DNA of 45,000 nt, taken from contig NZ_LAJE02000198.1 in assembly GCF_000970465.2 (NCBI RefSeq), forward strand, positions 1-45,000. Reading direction: 5' to 3'. Below the pieces are notes generated by a model. It was not told the DNA's origin. It ran no database searches and saw only the letters and a list, made by a program, of their open reading frames with translations. The first letter of the stretch is position 1. Every line of letters begins with the position of its first letter. Positions 24,999 through 35,811 of this stretch are shown here, piece by piece. Made by a program: the position numbers and the translations under genes. This stretch comes from Devosia insulae DS-56 (GTDB lineage: Bacteria; Pseudomonadota; Alphaproteobacteria; Rhizobiales; Devosiaceae).

Positions 24999-25376
24999 CT
25001 AGTGCCGCGGCTCTGAGCCATGGAACAGCTCCCAGCGCCAACCGTCGCTTTCGGCGACGAGGACCGCCGAAAGCCGATAGGGCAGGCGGTCCGAGCCGCC
25101 GGCTCGCTCCACCACCACATGACCCTCTCCGAAAAGCCAGACGCGTTGGGTGTCGCCGCCGCTATGGAGCAACGGAAGATCCCAGCATACCGTGTAGTCC
25201 CTGCTGTGGATGCCCGCGAACAGGGTTGTGATGGCCTCGCGGCCGCTGGCGATTTCGCCCGCCTCGGAACCAACAAGCAGCGCATGCGGCACAAAGAGGT
25301 CGGCGACCGCCGTGTCCCTGTCTCGCATGCGCCGATTGATTGCCTCCAGCGCCTGCCGCGCAATTTCGACCGTCAT
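24999..25376 (-). CDS. SnoaL/NTF2-like fold protein
   Basis: 125 residues from ATG 25376, with GGAGGGG about 5 bases upstream; a longer frame to 25448 would add low-complexity residues. The pattern ALEAINRRMRDRDTAVADLFVPHALLVGSEAGEIASGREAI, then beta strands ending in WRWELFHGSEPRH, is that of NTF2-like proteins such as DUF4440/SnoaL members (polyketide cyclase or ketosteroid isomerase fold). The ligand and reaction are unknown. It is divergent from lysC with a 134-base gap. Confidence 0.75.
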   Translation of the reverse strand: MTVEIARQALEAINRRMRDRDTAVADLFVPHALLVGSEAGEIASGREAITTLFAGIHSRDYTVCWDLPLLHSGGDTQRVWLFGEGHVVVERAGGSDRLPYRLSAVLVAESDGWRWELFHGSEPRH

Positions 25377-25510
25377 CGGCGCCCCTCCAATACCCCCCCA
25401 ACCTATAGCCGGCGGCCCGGAGTTGATAACCCCGGCTGTTTGTGGCATGTCCCCGGCCGAATTCTGAGCGTACCGGCGGGTTCAGCCGGGCAACAGTCGG
25501 GGTAGGGGCC

Positions 25511-26782
25511 TTGGGCCGTATCGTAGTCAAGTTCGGCGGCACCTCGGTCGCCTCGGTCGAGCGCATCCGTCAGGCGGCGCTGCATGTGAAGCGTGAGGTC
25601 GACGCCGGCAACGAAGTCGCCGTGGTGGTCTCGGCCATGTCGGGCAAGACCAACGAGCTGGTCGGCTGGGTCAATGACGCATCGAAACTGCACGATGCGC
25701 GCGAGTATGACGCGGTGGTCGCCTCGGGCGAGCAGGTGACGGCCGGGCTGATGGCGGTGGTGCTGAGCGAGATGGGTATCCCGTCGCGCTCGTTCCAGGG
25801 CTGGCAGGTGCCGATCAAGACCGACGACGCGCATGGCGCGGCCCGTATCGTCGAGATCGACCCGACCGAGCTCGAAAAGCGCTTTGCCGATGGCGTGGTG
25901 CCGGTCATCACCGGCTTTCAGGGCGTTGCCCCGTCGGGCCGGGTGACGACGCTGGGCCGTGGCGGTTCCGATACCAGCGCGGTGGCAGTGGCTGCTGCAG
26001 TGAAGGCCGATCGCTGCGACATCTACACCGATGTCGATGGCGTCTATACCACCGACCCGCGCATCACCCCCAAGGCCAAGCGGCTGAGCAAGATCTCGTT
26101 CGAAGAGATGCTGGAAATGGCCTCGCTCGGCGCCAAGGTGCTGATGATCCGCTCGGTCGAGATGGCGATGGCGCATAAGGTGCGCCTCACCGTCCGTTCC
26201 ACTTTCGACGATCCGAATGCGCCGCAGATCGCGCCGGACGGCACGCCGGGGGTTCCCGGCACAATCGTATGCGATGAGGAAGAGATCATGGAAAAGCAGA
26301 TCGTTTCGGGCGTTACCCTGGCACGGGCCGAATCCAAGATCACTTTGCGCGACGTCAAGGACCGGCCGGGCGTCGCCGCAGCGATCTTCGGGGCGCTCAG
26401 TGACGAATCCATTGTCGTCGACATGATCGTGCAGAACGTTTCCGAGGATGGCTCGACCACCGACATCACCTTCACCGTGCCCGATGCCGAGCACGACAAG
26501 GCGGTCAAGGCGCTGAAGGCTGCCGGCGAGGCCGGGCGCTTCGAGTATCGCACGCTGACCAGCGCCAAGGGCGGCGCCAAGGTCTCGGTGGTGGGCGTCG
26601 GCATGCGCAACCATGCAGGCGTTGCCGCTTCGATGTTCAAGGCGCTGGCCGACAAGTCGATCAACATCCAGCTGATCACCACTTCGGAAATCAAGACCTC
26701 AGTGCTGATCGATGACGAGTATGCCGAACTTGCGGTTCGCGCGCTCCATACGTATTACGGGTTGGACAAGCAGGACGCCTGA
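25511..26782 (+). CDS. lysC: Aspartate kinase
   Basis: 423 residues from TTG 25511, giving the family start (M)GRIVVKFGGTSVA; a longer frame reaching 25442 would add unrelated residues. Aspartate kinase makes aspartyl phosphate, the first step to lysine, threonine, methionine and diaminopimelate. The KFGGTSV motif and GFQGVAPSGRVTTLGRGGSDTSA form the active site. Two ACT domains follow at about 265-410 for feedback inhibition. A GC-rich hairpin lies between it and ptsP 65 bases later. The divergent SnoaL gene shares its promoter region. Confidence 0.95.
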   Translation: MGRIVVKFGGTSVASVERIRQAALHVKREVDAGNEVAVVVSAMSGKTNELVGWVNDASKLHDAREYDAVVASGEQVTAGLMAVVLSEMGIPSRSFQGWQVPIKTDDAHGAARIVEIDPTELEKRFADGVVPVITGFQGVAPSGRVTTLGRGGSDTSAVAVAAAVKADRCDIYTDVDGVYTTDPRITPKAKRLSKISFEEMLEMASLGAKVLMIRSVEMAMAHKVRLTVRSTFDDPNAPQIAPDGTPGVPGTIVCDEEEIMEKQIVSGVTLARAESKITLRDVKDRPGVAAAIFGALSDESIVVDMIVQNVSEDGSTTDITFTVPDAEHDKAVKALKAAGEAGRFEYRTLTSAKGGAKVSVVGVGMRNHAGVAASMFKALADKSINIQLITTSEIKTSVLIDDEYAELAVRALHTYYGLDKQDA

Positions 26783-26802
26783 GACGCCTAGACCCCGGTC
26801 AC

Positions 26803-26828
26803 GGCGCCGCTGGCGATAGGGCGGCGCC
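26803..26828. terminator. GC-rich hairpin between lysC and ptsP
   Basis: GGCGCCGC (26803-26810) and GCGGCGCC (26821-26828) pair perfectly with a 10-base loop. There is no T-run, so it might attenuate or protect mRNA in a polycistronic lysC-ptsP transcript rather than end it. Confidence 0.4.
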
Positions 26829-26847
26829 GGGCCGCCGGGCGGGAACT

Positions 26848-29109
26848 ATGGCCATAGCGATCAGCGGGCCGCGCGTGCTCCTGAAGCAGTTGCGCGAAAC
26901 CATGGCGGAGCCGCTGGCTTCGCAGGCTCGGCTCGACAAGATCGTCAGTCTCATCGCCGACAACATGCACGCGGACGTCTGTTCGTTCTACGTGCTGCGC
27001 GACGACGGCGCGCTGGAACTGTTCGCCACCCGCGGCCTTGCCGCCACCGCCGTGCACATGACGACGCTCAGGCTCGGCGAGGGCCTCGTCGGCCTGATCG
27101 CGGCGCAGGCCGAACCGCTCAGCCTCGACAACGCGCCGGCGCACCCGGCTTTCGCCTACCGCCCGGAAACCGGCGAGGATCCGTTCCAGGCCTTTCTCGG
27201 CGTGCCGGTGCTGCGCGCCGGCCAGACGCTGGGCGTGCTGGTGGTGCAGAACCGCGATTCGCACGCCTATGGCGAAGACGAGATCGAGGCGATGCTGACC
27301 ACGGCGACCTTGCTCGCCGAAATGATGTCGACCTCTGATTTCGACGCCCTGATCAAGCCCGGCCAGGATATCGACCTCAGGCGCCCGCGGCAGTTCGCCG
27401 GCAACGGTTTCACCGACGGCGTGGCGCTGGGCAAGGTGGTGCTGCACGACCCGCGCGTCGTCGTCACCAATTTCGTCGCTGAGGATACCGAGGTCGAGCT
27501 GAAGCGCCTGTCGGATGCGCTCGACCGGATGCGGGTTTCTATCGACCAGATGCTCAGCCATGGCGACATGCAGTCGTTCTCGGATCACCGCGAGATCCTC
27601 GAGAGCTACCGGATGTTCGCCAATGATCGCGGCTGGGTCGACCGGCTGACCGAGGCGATCAATAACGGTCTCACCGCCGAGGCGGCGGTGGAGCGGGTGC
27701 AGAACGACACCCGTGCGAGGATGATGCGGTCGACCGATCCCTACATCAAGGATCGGCTGCACGACCTCGATGATCTCGCCAACCGGCTGCTGCGCGTGCT
27801 CACCGGCGATGGCGCGACCAAGAAGGACCTGCCCGAGAACGCCATCCTCGTCGCCCGCAATATGGGACCGGCGGACCTGCTCGAATATGACCGGACCCGG
27901 CTGAGGGCGGTGGTGCTGGAGGAGGGCGCCGCCATCTCGCATGTGGCGATCGTCGCCAAGTCGCTGGGCCTTGTGGCGGTCGGGCAGGCCGAGAACATCG
28001 TCTCGATGTCGGAGACGGGCGACGACATCATCGTCGATGGTCAGCAGGGCACGGTCTACCTGCGGCCGACCCCGGATATGATCCAGGTCTATGTCGATAA
28101 GGTGCGGCTCGGGGCCAAGCGCCGGGCACATTATCTCGAGCTCAAGGACAAGCCGGCCATCACCAGGGATGGCCACGAGATTACGCTCTTGCACAACTCG
28201 GGCATCGTCGCCGACCTGCCGATGCTGCAGGATACCGGCGCCTCGGGCGTCGGGCTGTTCCGCACCGAACTGCAATTCATGATCGCCTCGCGGCTCCCCC
28301 GGTTGAAGGAGCAGGTCGAACTCTACTCCGAGGCGATCCGGCTCACCGAAGGCAAGCCCATCGTCTTCCGCCTGCTCGACATCGGCGGCGACAAGGTGAT
28401 TCCGTATCTGCGCTACGAGGCCGAAGAGAACCCGGCCATGGGGTTCCGCTCACTGCGCCTGGCGCTCGACCGGCAGGGGCTGTTGCGCATCCAGATCCGC
28501 GCGCTGCTGCAGGCCGCCAATGGCGGGCCGATGAAGATCCTCGTCCCCATGGTCACCGACGCCTGGGAGTTCCGGCAGACCCGGCTGGTGGTCAACAAGG
28601 AACTCGAGCGCATGAAGCATGCCGGCCAGACGGTGCCGAGCAAGCTCGAGCTCGGCGCGATGATCGAGGTGCCCTCGCTCCTCTGGGAGCTCGACCAGGT
28701 ACTGCCGGAAGCCGACTTCGTCTCGATCGGTTCGAACGACCTGGTGATGTTCCTCACCGCCGCCGACCGCGGCAACAAGCGCGTCGCCAAGTCGTACGAT
28801 CCGATCGCCTTGCCGCGGCTACGGGCGCTGAAGCACATCGTCGATATGGCGCGGCGCTACAACGTGCCGCTGACCATGTGCGGCGAGCTTGCCGGCCGCA
28901 CCGTCGAGGCGCTGGCGCTGCTCTCGATCGGCATGACCAATCTCTCGATGAGCCCGCCTTCCATCGGCCCGATCAAGGAGATGATCCTTGGCACCGAACT
29001 CACGCCCATTCGCAATTCCATCTCCGCCGCGCTGCTAGAAGGCGCGCATGGCCCCGGTATTCGCGAGCTGCTGCTCGACTGGGCCGGCCGGCAGGGGCTG
29101 GTGATTTAG
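26848..29109 (+). CDS. ptsP: PEP-protein phosphotransferase PtsP (EI-Ntr) with GAF domain
   Basis: 753 residues. An N-terminal GAF domain (about 20-160) is followed by the EI domains. The phosphorylated histidine is His365 in EEGAAISHVAIVAKS. The PEP-binding C-terminal domain includes SGVGLFRTE, DIGGDK, FVSIGSNDLVMF and the MCGELAG cysteine at 678. It starts the nitrogen PTS relay from PEP to NPr and EIIA-Ntr, a regulatory rather than sugar pathway. The GAF domain senses glutamine or 2-oxoglutarate in other species. ATG 26848 has no strong ribosome site. The order lysC-ptsP-prfA is typical for this order of bacteria. Confidence 0.95.
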   Translation: MAIAISGPRVLLKQLRETMAEPLASQARLDKIVSLIADNMHADVCSFYVLRDDGALELFATRGLAATAVHMTTLRLGEGLVGLIAAQAEPLSLDNAPAHPAFAYRPETGEDPFQAFLGVPVLRAGQTLGVLVVQNRDSHAYGEDEIEAMLTTATLLAEMMSTSDFDALIKPGQDIDLRRPRQFAGNGFTDGVALGKVVLHDPRVVVTNFVAEDTEVELKRLSDALDRMRVSIDQMLSHGDMQSFSDHREILESYRMFANDRGWVDRLTEAINNGLTAEAAVERVQNDTRARMMRSTDPYIKDRLHDLDDLANRLLRVLTGDGATKKDLPENAILVARNMGPADLLEYDRTRLRAVVLEEGAAISHVAIVAKSLGLVAVGQAENIVSMSETGDDIIVDGQQGTVYLRPTPDMIQVYVDKVRLGAKRRAHYLELKDKPAITRDGHEITLLHNSGIVADLPMLQDTGASGVGLFRTELQFMIASRLPRLKEQVELYSEAIRLTEGKPIVFRLLDIGGDKVIPYLRYEAEENPAMGFRSLRLALDRQGLLRIQIRALLQAANGGPMKILVPMVTDAWEFRQTRLVVNKELERMKHAGQTVPSKLELGAMIEVPSLLWELDQVLPEADFVSIGSNDLVMFLTAADRGNKRVAKSYDPIALPRLRALKHIVDMARRYNVPLTMCGELAGRTVEALALLSIGMTNLSMSPPSIGPIKEMILGTELTPIRNSISAALLEGAHGPGIRELLLDWAGRQGLVI

Positions 29110-29137
29110 GTAGAATGCGTTTCACCTGGACGTCCTT

Positions 29138-29270
29138 CCCCTCACCCGTCTCGGCTTCGCCGAGCCACCCTCTCCCTCAAGGGGAGAGGGAAGATGCGGC
29201 ACGATTGTGCCCCCGCTGTCCCTCTCCCCTTGAGGGAGAGGGTGCCCTGCGCAGCAGGGCGGGTGAGGGG
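29138..29270. repeat. Long composite palindromic intergenic element
   Basis: A 24-base perfect inverted repeat, 29167-29190 and 29220-29243 (core CCCTCTCCC-TTGAGGGAGAGGG), is flanked by a second pair, CCCCTCACCCG (29138-29148) and CGGGTGAGGGG (29260-29270). Each side also holds its own small hairpin: TCGGC-TTC-GCCGA (29151-29163) and GCCCTGC-GCA-GCAGGGC (29244-29260). The element fills most of the ptsP-prfA gap and ends 24 bases before the prfA ATG. It resembles dispersed palindromic repeats of Alphaproteobacteria rather than a simple terminator. Confidence 0.8.
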
Positions 29271-29293
29271 CAGTTCAAGTTGGACCACTCCTG

Positions 29294-30370
29294 ATGGCGA
29301 CCCTTCCCCAAGACAAGCTCGACGCTCTGACCAAGCGCTTTGATTCGATCGAGGCGGCTTTGTCGTCCGGCCCGTCGGCCGAGCAGTTCGTCAAACTGAG
29401 TAAGGAATACGCCGAGCTCGAGCCGGTAGTGCGGCCGATCCAGGCCTACCAGAAGCTGCTCGCCGATCTCGAATCGGCGGAAGAGCTGGTGAGTTCCGGC
29501 GACCGAGAAATGGTGGAGATGGCGGCCGCCGAGATCGGCGAGCTGAAGCCGAGGATCGAGCAGGCGGTGGCCGAGATCCGCATCCTCCTGCTGCCCAAGG
29601 ATGCCGCCGACGAGAGAAGCGTCATTCTCGAAGTGCGCGGCGGTACAGGCGGCGATGAGGCGGCTTTGTTCGCCGGCGATCTGTTGCGCATGTATCAGCG
29701 CTACGCCGACCTGCAGGGCTGGAAGTTCAGCCTCCTCGAAGAAAGCCCGGGCGAAGTCGGCGGCTACAAGGAAGTGGTGGCCAATATCACCGGCAAGGGC
29801 GTCTACGCCAAGATGAAGTTCGAATCCGGGGTGCACCGGGTGCAGCGCGTGCCGGCGACAGAAACGCAGGGCCGCATCCACACCTCGGCGGCGACAGTGG
29901 CGGTGCTGCCGGAAGTCGAGGAGATCGACATCGACATCAAGGCCGAGGATATCCGCATCGACACCATGCGGTCATCCGGCGCCGGTGGCCAGCACGTCAA
30001 CACCACCGACTCGGCGGTGCGCATCACCCACCTGCCGTCGGGCATCGTGGTGACTGCCAGCCAGAAGAGCCAGCACCAGAACCGCGCCACTGCCATGAAG
30101 GTGTTGCAGGCGCGGCTCTATGAAGAGCAGCGCAACGCCCGCGACACCGCACGGGCGGATGCGCGCAAGGAACAGGTGGGCTCGGGCGATCGTTCGGAAC
30201 GCATCCGCACCTATAATTTCCCGCAGGGTCGGGTGACCGATCACCGGATCAACCTGACGCTCTATAAGCTCGACAAGGTGATCGCCGGCGATGCGCTCGA
30301 AGAGCTGATCTCGGCGCTGATCACCGAAAACCAGGCGGCGCAGCTCGCCGCCATGGAGGGGATTTCCTGA
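29294..30370 (+). CDS. prfA: Peptide chain release factor 1
   Basis: 358 residues. RF1 reads UAA and UAG and triggers peptide release on the ribosome. The release motif GGQ is at 231-233 in [10 protein letters not shown], and the codon-reading PAT tripeptide is at 187-189 ([10 protein letters not shown]), which distinguishes RF1 from RF2. The usual methylation target of PrmC is the Gln of GGQ, and prmC follows 8 bases after the stop. ATG 29294 has only a weak ribosome site, and the repeat element lies directly upstream. Confidence 0.97.
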   Translation: MATLPQDKLDALTKRFDSIEAALSSGPSAEQFVKLSKEYAELEPVVRPIQAYQKLLADLESAEELVSSGDREMVEMAAAEIGELKPRIEQAVAEIRILLLPKDAADERSVILEVRGGTGGDEAALFAGDLLRMYQRYADLQGWKFSLLEESPGEVGGYKEVVANITGKGVYAKMKFESGVHRVQRVPATETQGRIHTSAATVAVLPEVEEIDIDIKAEDIRIDTMRSSGAGGQHVNTTDSAVRITHLPSGIVVTASQKSQHQNRATAMKVLQARLYEEQRNARDTARADARKEQVGSGDRSERIRTYNFPQGRVTDHRINLTLYKLDKVIAGDALEELISALITENQAAQLAAMEGIS

Positions 30371-30378
30371 CACTGAAC

Positions 30379-31230
30379 GTGGGCGCAGCATGGCGGGGGG
30401 TACGCGACCTGTTCCGGAAGGCCGGCATCGACACGGCGGAACTGGATGCCCGGCTGTTCGCCGAAGCGGCCTTCGAGATGGACCGGCTGGAGCTAGTCAA
30501 TCGCGAGCGCGAGGCCGTGCCGGCAAAGCAGCTGAAGGCGCTCGAGGCTTTCGCTGCCCGCCGGCTCAAGGGTGAGCCGGTGGTGCGCATCCTCGGCGAG
30601 AAGGAATTCTGGGGCCTGAGCTTCAAGCTCAATGCCGCGACCCTGGTGCCGCGGCCGGAGACGGAGCTCCTGGTGGAGCGCGGGCTCGAGGTGATCGGGG
30701 CGTTGAACAGCCCACATATCCTCGACCTCGGCACCGGCACCGGCTGTATCCCGATTTCGCTGCTGACCGAGTATTCCGATGTCAGCGCGGTAGCGGTGGA
30801 TCTTTCGGCCGAAGCGCTGGAGATGGCGCGGCTCAACGCCAACCGTCATGGCGTCGGCAACCGCTTCACCACGCTCAAGGGCTCATGGTTCGATCCGCTG
30901 GAGCCAGGCGAGCGGTTCGACCTCATCACCTCGAACCCGCCCTATATCGAGAGCGCGGTCATTGCCGGACTGATGCCCGAGGTGCGCGAGCACGATCCGC
31001 GGCTGGCGCTGGATGGCGGGCCGGACGGGCTGGCAGCCTATCGGGCGATCGCTGCCGAAGCCGGATTGTTCCTTGCGGCCGACGGCGTGTTGCTGCTCGA
31101 GATCGGCTCCGGCCAGGGGCACACGGTCAGCGATATCTTTGTCGGCGCCGGCTTTGCCGAGGTCGACGTGGTGCCTGATCTGGCGGGGCTCGATCGCATG
31201 GTTGTGGCCCGTCTCAACTCTGCCCCTTGA
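30379..31230 (+). CDS. prmC: Release factor glutamine methyltransferase
   Basis: 283 residues from GTG 30379. PrmC methylates the Gln of the GGQ motif of RF1 and RF2. The signature NPPY is at 186-189 (SNPPYIES). The SAM loop ILDLGTGTGCIPISLL lies at about 114-129 and the substrate region at VPRPETELLVE. The N-terminal helical domain (about 1-80) recognises the release factor. It is in one operon with prfA. Confidence 0.96.
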   Translation: MGAAWRGVRDLFRKAGIDTAELDARLFAEAAFEMDRLELVNREREAVPAKQLKALEAFAARRLKGEPVVRILGEKEFWGLSFKLNAATLVPRPETELLVERGLEVIGALNSPHILDLGTGTGCIPISLLTEYSDVSAVAVDLSAEALEMARLNANRHGVGNRFTTLKGSWFDPLEPGERFDLITSNPPYIESAVIAGLMPEVREHDPRLALDGGPDGLAAYRAIAAEAGLFLAADGVLLLEIGSGQGHTVSDIFVGAGFAEVDVVPDLAGLDRMVVARLNSAP

Positions 31231-31544
31231 GTATCCGTTAGGGCCGCCCATATTTTGTGCTTGGAAAGGCAGGGCGAACCAGATAGGTTCCGGGTGCTGT
31301 CAACGGTGCGGTCGAGATCGCGCCAAGGTGACGGCCACCCGCTCATCGGCGAAGCTGCATTTGGCAGTGTTCGATTCTCGGACGAGGAACCGAGACGCCT
31401 TGATGAGCAAAAAGTGGTTCAACACGCGATAGCTCAGGCACTGCTGGAACGAGACCGCCCGCGCTGGATATTGCGCCTGCGGCCCCCGGTGCCGATGTCC
31501 CCATGTTGCCTTCAGTATTCTTTTCCAAGGCTTGAAAAGAGACG
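31231..31544 (+). other. 314-base leader or small RNA region upstream of DUF4167
   Basis: No protein gene is supported here. A weak promoter-like pair is CTTGGA (31260-31265), 17 bases, ATAGGT (31283-31288). A small hairpin is TCTCGG/CCGAGA (31376-31381, 31390-31395). Just before the DUF4167 ATG, CTTTTC (31520-31525) can pair with GAAAAG (31534-31539), which would cover the purine-rich ribosome site. The long unexplained leader could hold a regulatory RNA, but this is not shown. Confidence 0.35.
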
Positions 31545-32210
31545 ATGAGACCTAACAACCAGCAGAACAACAAGAACCGCTCCCGTGGTCGGAACAACAA
31601 TGGTGGCCGTAAGCACGGCAACCCGTTGAGCCGCAACTACGAGAGTAACGGCCCCGACGTGAAAGTGCGCGGCAACGCCTCGCATATCGCCGAGAAATAC
31701 CTGCAGCTCGCTCGCGATGCGCAGTCCTCCGGCGACAGCGTCATGGCCGAGAACTATCTGCAGCACGCAGAGCACTATTTCCGCATCCTGTCGGCGGCTC
31801 AGCCGCAGAACCAGCAGCGCGACCAGTTCGGTCAGCAGGCGGATGAGGACGATTACGACGACGATTTCGCCCCGATCAACGATCGGTTCGCGTCGCCCGA
31901 GCCACGTCAGTTCAGCCAGCAGCCGCAGCAGCACGACCAGCAGCAGCAACCGCAGCAGCAGTCGATCCCCGGCAGCGAACCGGTGGTGATGGCAGTGGTC
32001 GAGACCGCTGTCGCCGCGCCGCCGGCAACGGCCGCCGCCGAAGGCGAGGCGCCGCCGGCCGATGGCGAACCGCGCCGTCGCGATCGCCGGCCGCGTCGCC
32101 GGTCGCGCGGGCAGGGTGGTGAAGGTGGGGCCGATCCCGCCGGCGCGCCGCAGCCCGATGTCGGCGAGCTGCCGGCCTTCCTCACCGCCGGAAACACACC
32201 GGCTGAGTAA
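31545..32210 (+). CDS. DUF4167 domain protein
   Basis: 221 residues. The N terminus is rich in Asn, Gln, Gly, Arg and Lys (NNQQNNKNRSRGRNNNGG), then the conserved DUF4167 part at about 25-85 (NPLSRNYESNGPDVKVRGNASHIAEKYL, AENYLQHAEHYFRI). The C-terminal half is low complexity: Gln/Pro-rich, then Ala/Pro and an Arg-rich block (RRRDRRPRRRSRG). Such composition suits an RNA- or DNA-binding, condensate-prone protein. The family is largely restricted to Alphaproteobacteria and its function is not settled. A strong terminator follows. Confidence 0.9.
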   Translation: MRPNNQQNNKNRSRGRNNNGGRKHGNPLSRNYESNGPDVKVRGNASHIAEKYLQLARDAQSSGDSVMAENYLQHAEHYFRILSAAQPQNQQRDQFGQQADEDDYDDDFAPINDRFASPEPRQFSQQPQQHDQQQQPQQQSIPGSEPVVMAVVETAVAAPPATAAAEGEAPPADGEPRRRDRRPRRRSRGQGGEGGADPAGAPQPDVGELPAFLTAGNTPAE

Positions 32211-32234
32211 GCCGATACGCCTTGGAAAACCATG

Positions 32235-32265
32235 AGGCCGGGAGCAATCCCGGCCTTTCTTGTTT
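32235..32265. terminator. Rho-independent terminator after DUF4167
   Basis: AGGCCGGGA (32235-32243) and TCCCGGCCT (32248-32256) form a perfect 9-base stem with a GCAA tetraloop, followed by T-rich TTCTTGTTT. It ends right at the stop of the convergent antitoxin gene. Confidence 0.85.
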
Positions 32266-32648
32266 CAGGCTGCGGATTTCGAAGCAGTGGGCAAGCTCGC
32301 CTCGATGCGGATCGTCTCGAACGGAACGAAAAGCTTACCGGCCTTATCCCGCTCAATGACCTTCTCTTCAAGGAGAAGCTCGGCGTCCTCGTGGACGCGT
32401 TTGACGTCGCGTGAAAGAGCCCGCGCCAGACCGCGCAGGCTTGATGGACCGATCTCCTGCAGCTTGAGGATCAACTCCCAGCGCTTCTGAGAGAAGACGC
32501 GGAAGAACAGCGGCAAGCTGGTGAAAGAGTGAACCTCGCCTTGGTAGCCCTCCCCGCTGTCAACTGCCCGTGCCGCATGCATCAGTTCGTCACGGAAGTC
32601 CTCGTGACTTTGGACGCGAACGGTTAGGGTTCTCTTTGCTTCTTCCAT
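32265..32648 (-). CDS. TumA-like antitoxin, HTH DNA-binding protein
   Basis: 127 residues. The middle part, LPLFFRVFSQKRWELILKLQEIGPSSLRGLARALSRDVKRVHEDAELL, is a MarR/ArsR-like winged HTH, followed by EEKVIERDKAGKLFVPFETI as the wing. This matches the DNA-binding partner encoded beside TumE (DUF6516) toxins. It overlaps the toxin gene by 25 bases, with the toxin first, as in several such modules. It should neutralise the toxin and repress the promoter. The palindromes at 32918-32963 are the likely operator. Confidence 0.8.
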   Translation of the reverse strand: MEEAKRTLTVRVQSHEDFRDELMHAARAVDSGEGYQGEVHSFTSLPLFFRVFSQKRWELILKLQEIGPSSLRGLARALSRDVKRVHEDAELLLEEKVIERDKAGKLFVPFETIRIEASLPTASKSAA

Positions 32649-32917
32649 TGCTCTACATCCTTCAGAAAGTCCTGCATGAGAGTAGGTACGTCAGCGAAAT
32701 CATAGGCTAGCTGCCGCTTGCCGAGGTGTTTGTGGTCCCCCTTGCCGCGCTCGTTGTCATATCCGATCAGCCGCTCACCGCGGCGGCCGAAGAAGAGCCG
32801 GTACTTGTAGCCGTGACGACTGCCAGCCACGGGTTCGGGGACGCGCCAGACCACCGCCTCAAGGATCATCCCATCCTCGTCAGTTTCCTTCCGTTCGAGT
32901 ACGAGGACCGCATTCAT
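32624..32917 (-). CDS. TumE-like toxin (DUF6516 family)
   Basis: 97 residues from ATG 32917 (MNAVLVLERKE). The pattern WRVPEPVAGSRHGYKYRLFFGRRGERLIGYDNERGKGDHKH is characteristic of the DUF6516/TumE family. An ATG at 32965 would add 16 residues, but a promoter and operator lie over that segment. No ribosome binding site precedes ATG 32917, and the predicted promoter would start the RNA at about this ATG, so a leaderless transcript is likely. The stretch is visibly less GC-rich than its neighbours (27 of 60 bases G/C in 32641-32700, against 41 of 60 in 34441-34500), which suggests transfer. Confidence 0.78.
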   Translation of the reverse strand: MNAVLVLERKETDEDGMILEAVVWRVPEPVAGSRHGYKYRLFFGRRGERLIGYDNERGKGDHKHLGKRQLAYDFADVPTLMQDFLKDVEQWKKQREP

Positions 32918-32963
32918 GTTGGCATAGATGCCAACAGTTTGTGATGTTGTCAACGATGCCAAC
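32918..32963 (-). promoter_or_regulatory. Promoter and operator of the TumE/TumA module
   Basis: On the minus strand, TTGACA (32953-32948), an 18-base spacer and ATCTAT (32929-32924) form a promoter. The perfect palindrome GTTGGCAT-AG-ATGCCAAC (32918-32935) spans the -10 and abuts the toxin ATG. A second, imperfect copy (GTTGTCA with ATGCCAAC, 32946-32963) spans the -35. Two operators over one promoter is the usual set-up for toxin-antitoxin autoregulation. Confidence 0.65.
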
Positions 32964-33156
32964 ATCTGAAGCCCTTTTCTATGGCCGAACGCTCCCCATA
33001 TCAGCGTCAGGACCAGGGAGCGCCGCTGTGCGGGCCTCGGGTCTTGATCTGGTTTGATCGATCCTCCAACGGTTTCGTTTGAGCCAAATCAACGCTTCAG
33101 GCGTTGGATGCGTGCCTCATCGAGGGCGATCCGACGTGCCAGACGAGGAGAGTTGA

Positions 33157-35778
<2,622 letters not shown>

Positions 35779-35783
35779 ACCAG

Positions 35784-35809
35784 AAGGGCCGGTCGATCGA
35801 CCGGCCCTT
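35784..35809. terminator. Symmetrical terminator between clpB and the membrane hydrolase
   Basis: AAGGGCCGGTCGA is directly followed by its own reverse complement, TCGACCGGCCCTT, a perfect 26-base dyad. It is followed by TCTCATT on the plus strand. It lies 6 bases past the clpB stop and 3 bases before the stop of the convergent hydrolase gene, so it can serve both strands. Confidence 0.8.
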
Positions 35810-35811
35810 TC

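Noticed and set aside
26788-28275. 495-codon frame antisense to ptsP
   Set aside because: It is Arg/His/Gly-rich shadow inside a clearly identified gene.
32994-33001. CCCCATAT as a heat-shock -10 for clpB
   Set aside because: No CTTGAA-type -35 at suitable spacing was found, so a sigma-32 promoter cannot be supported.
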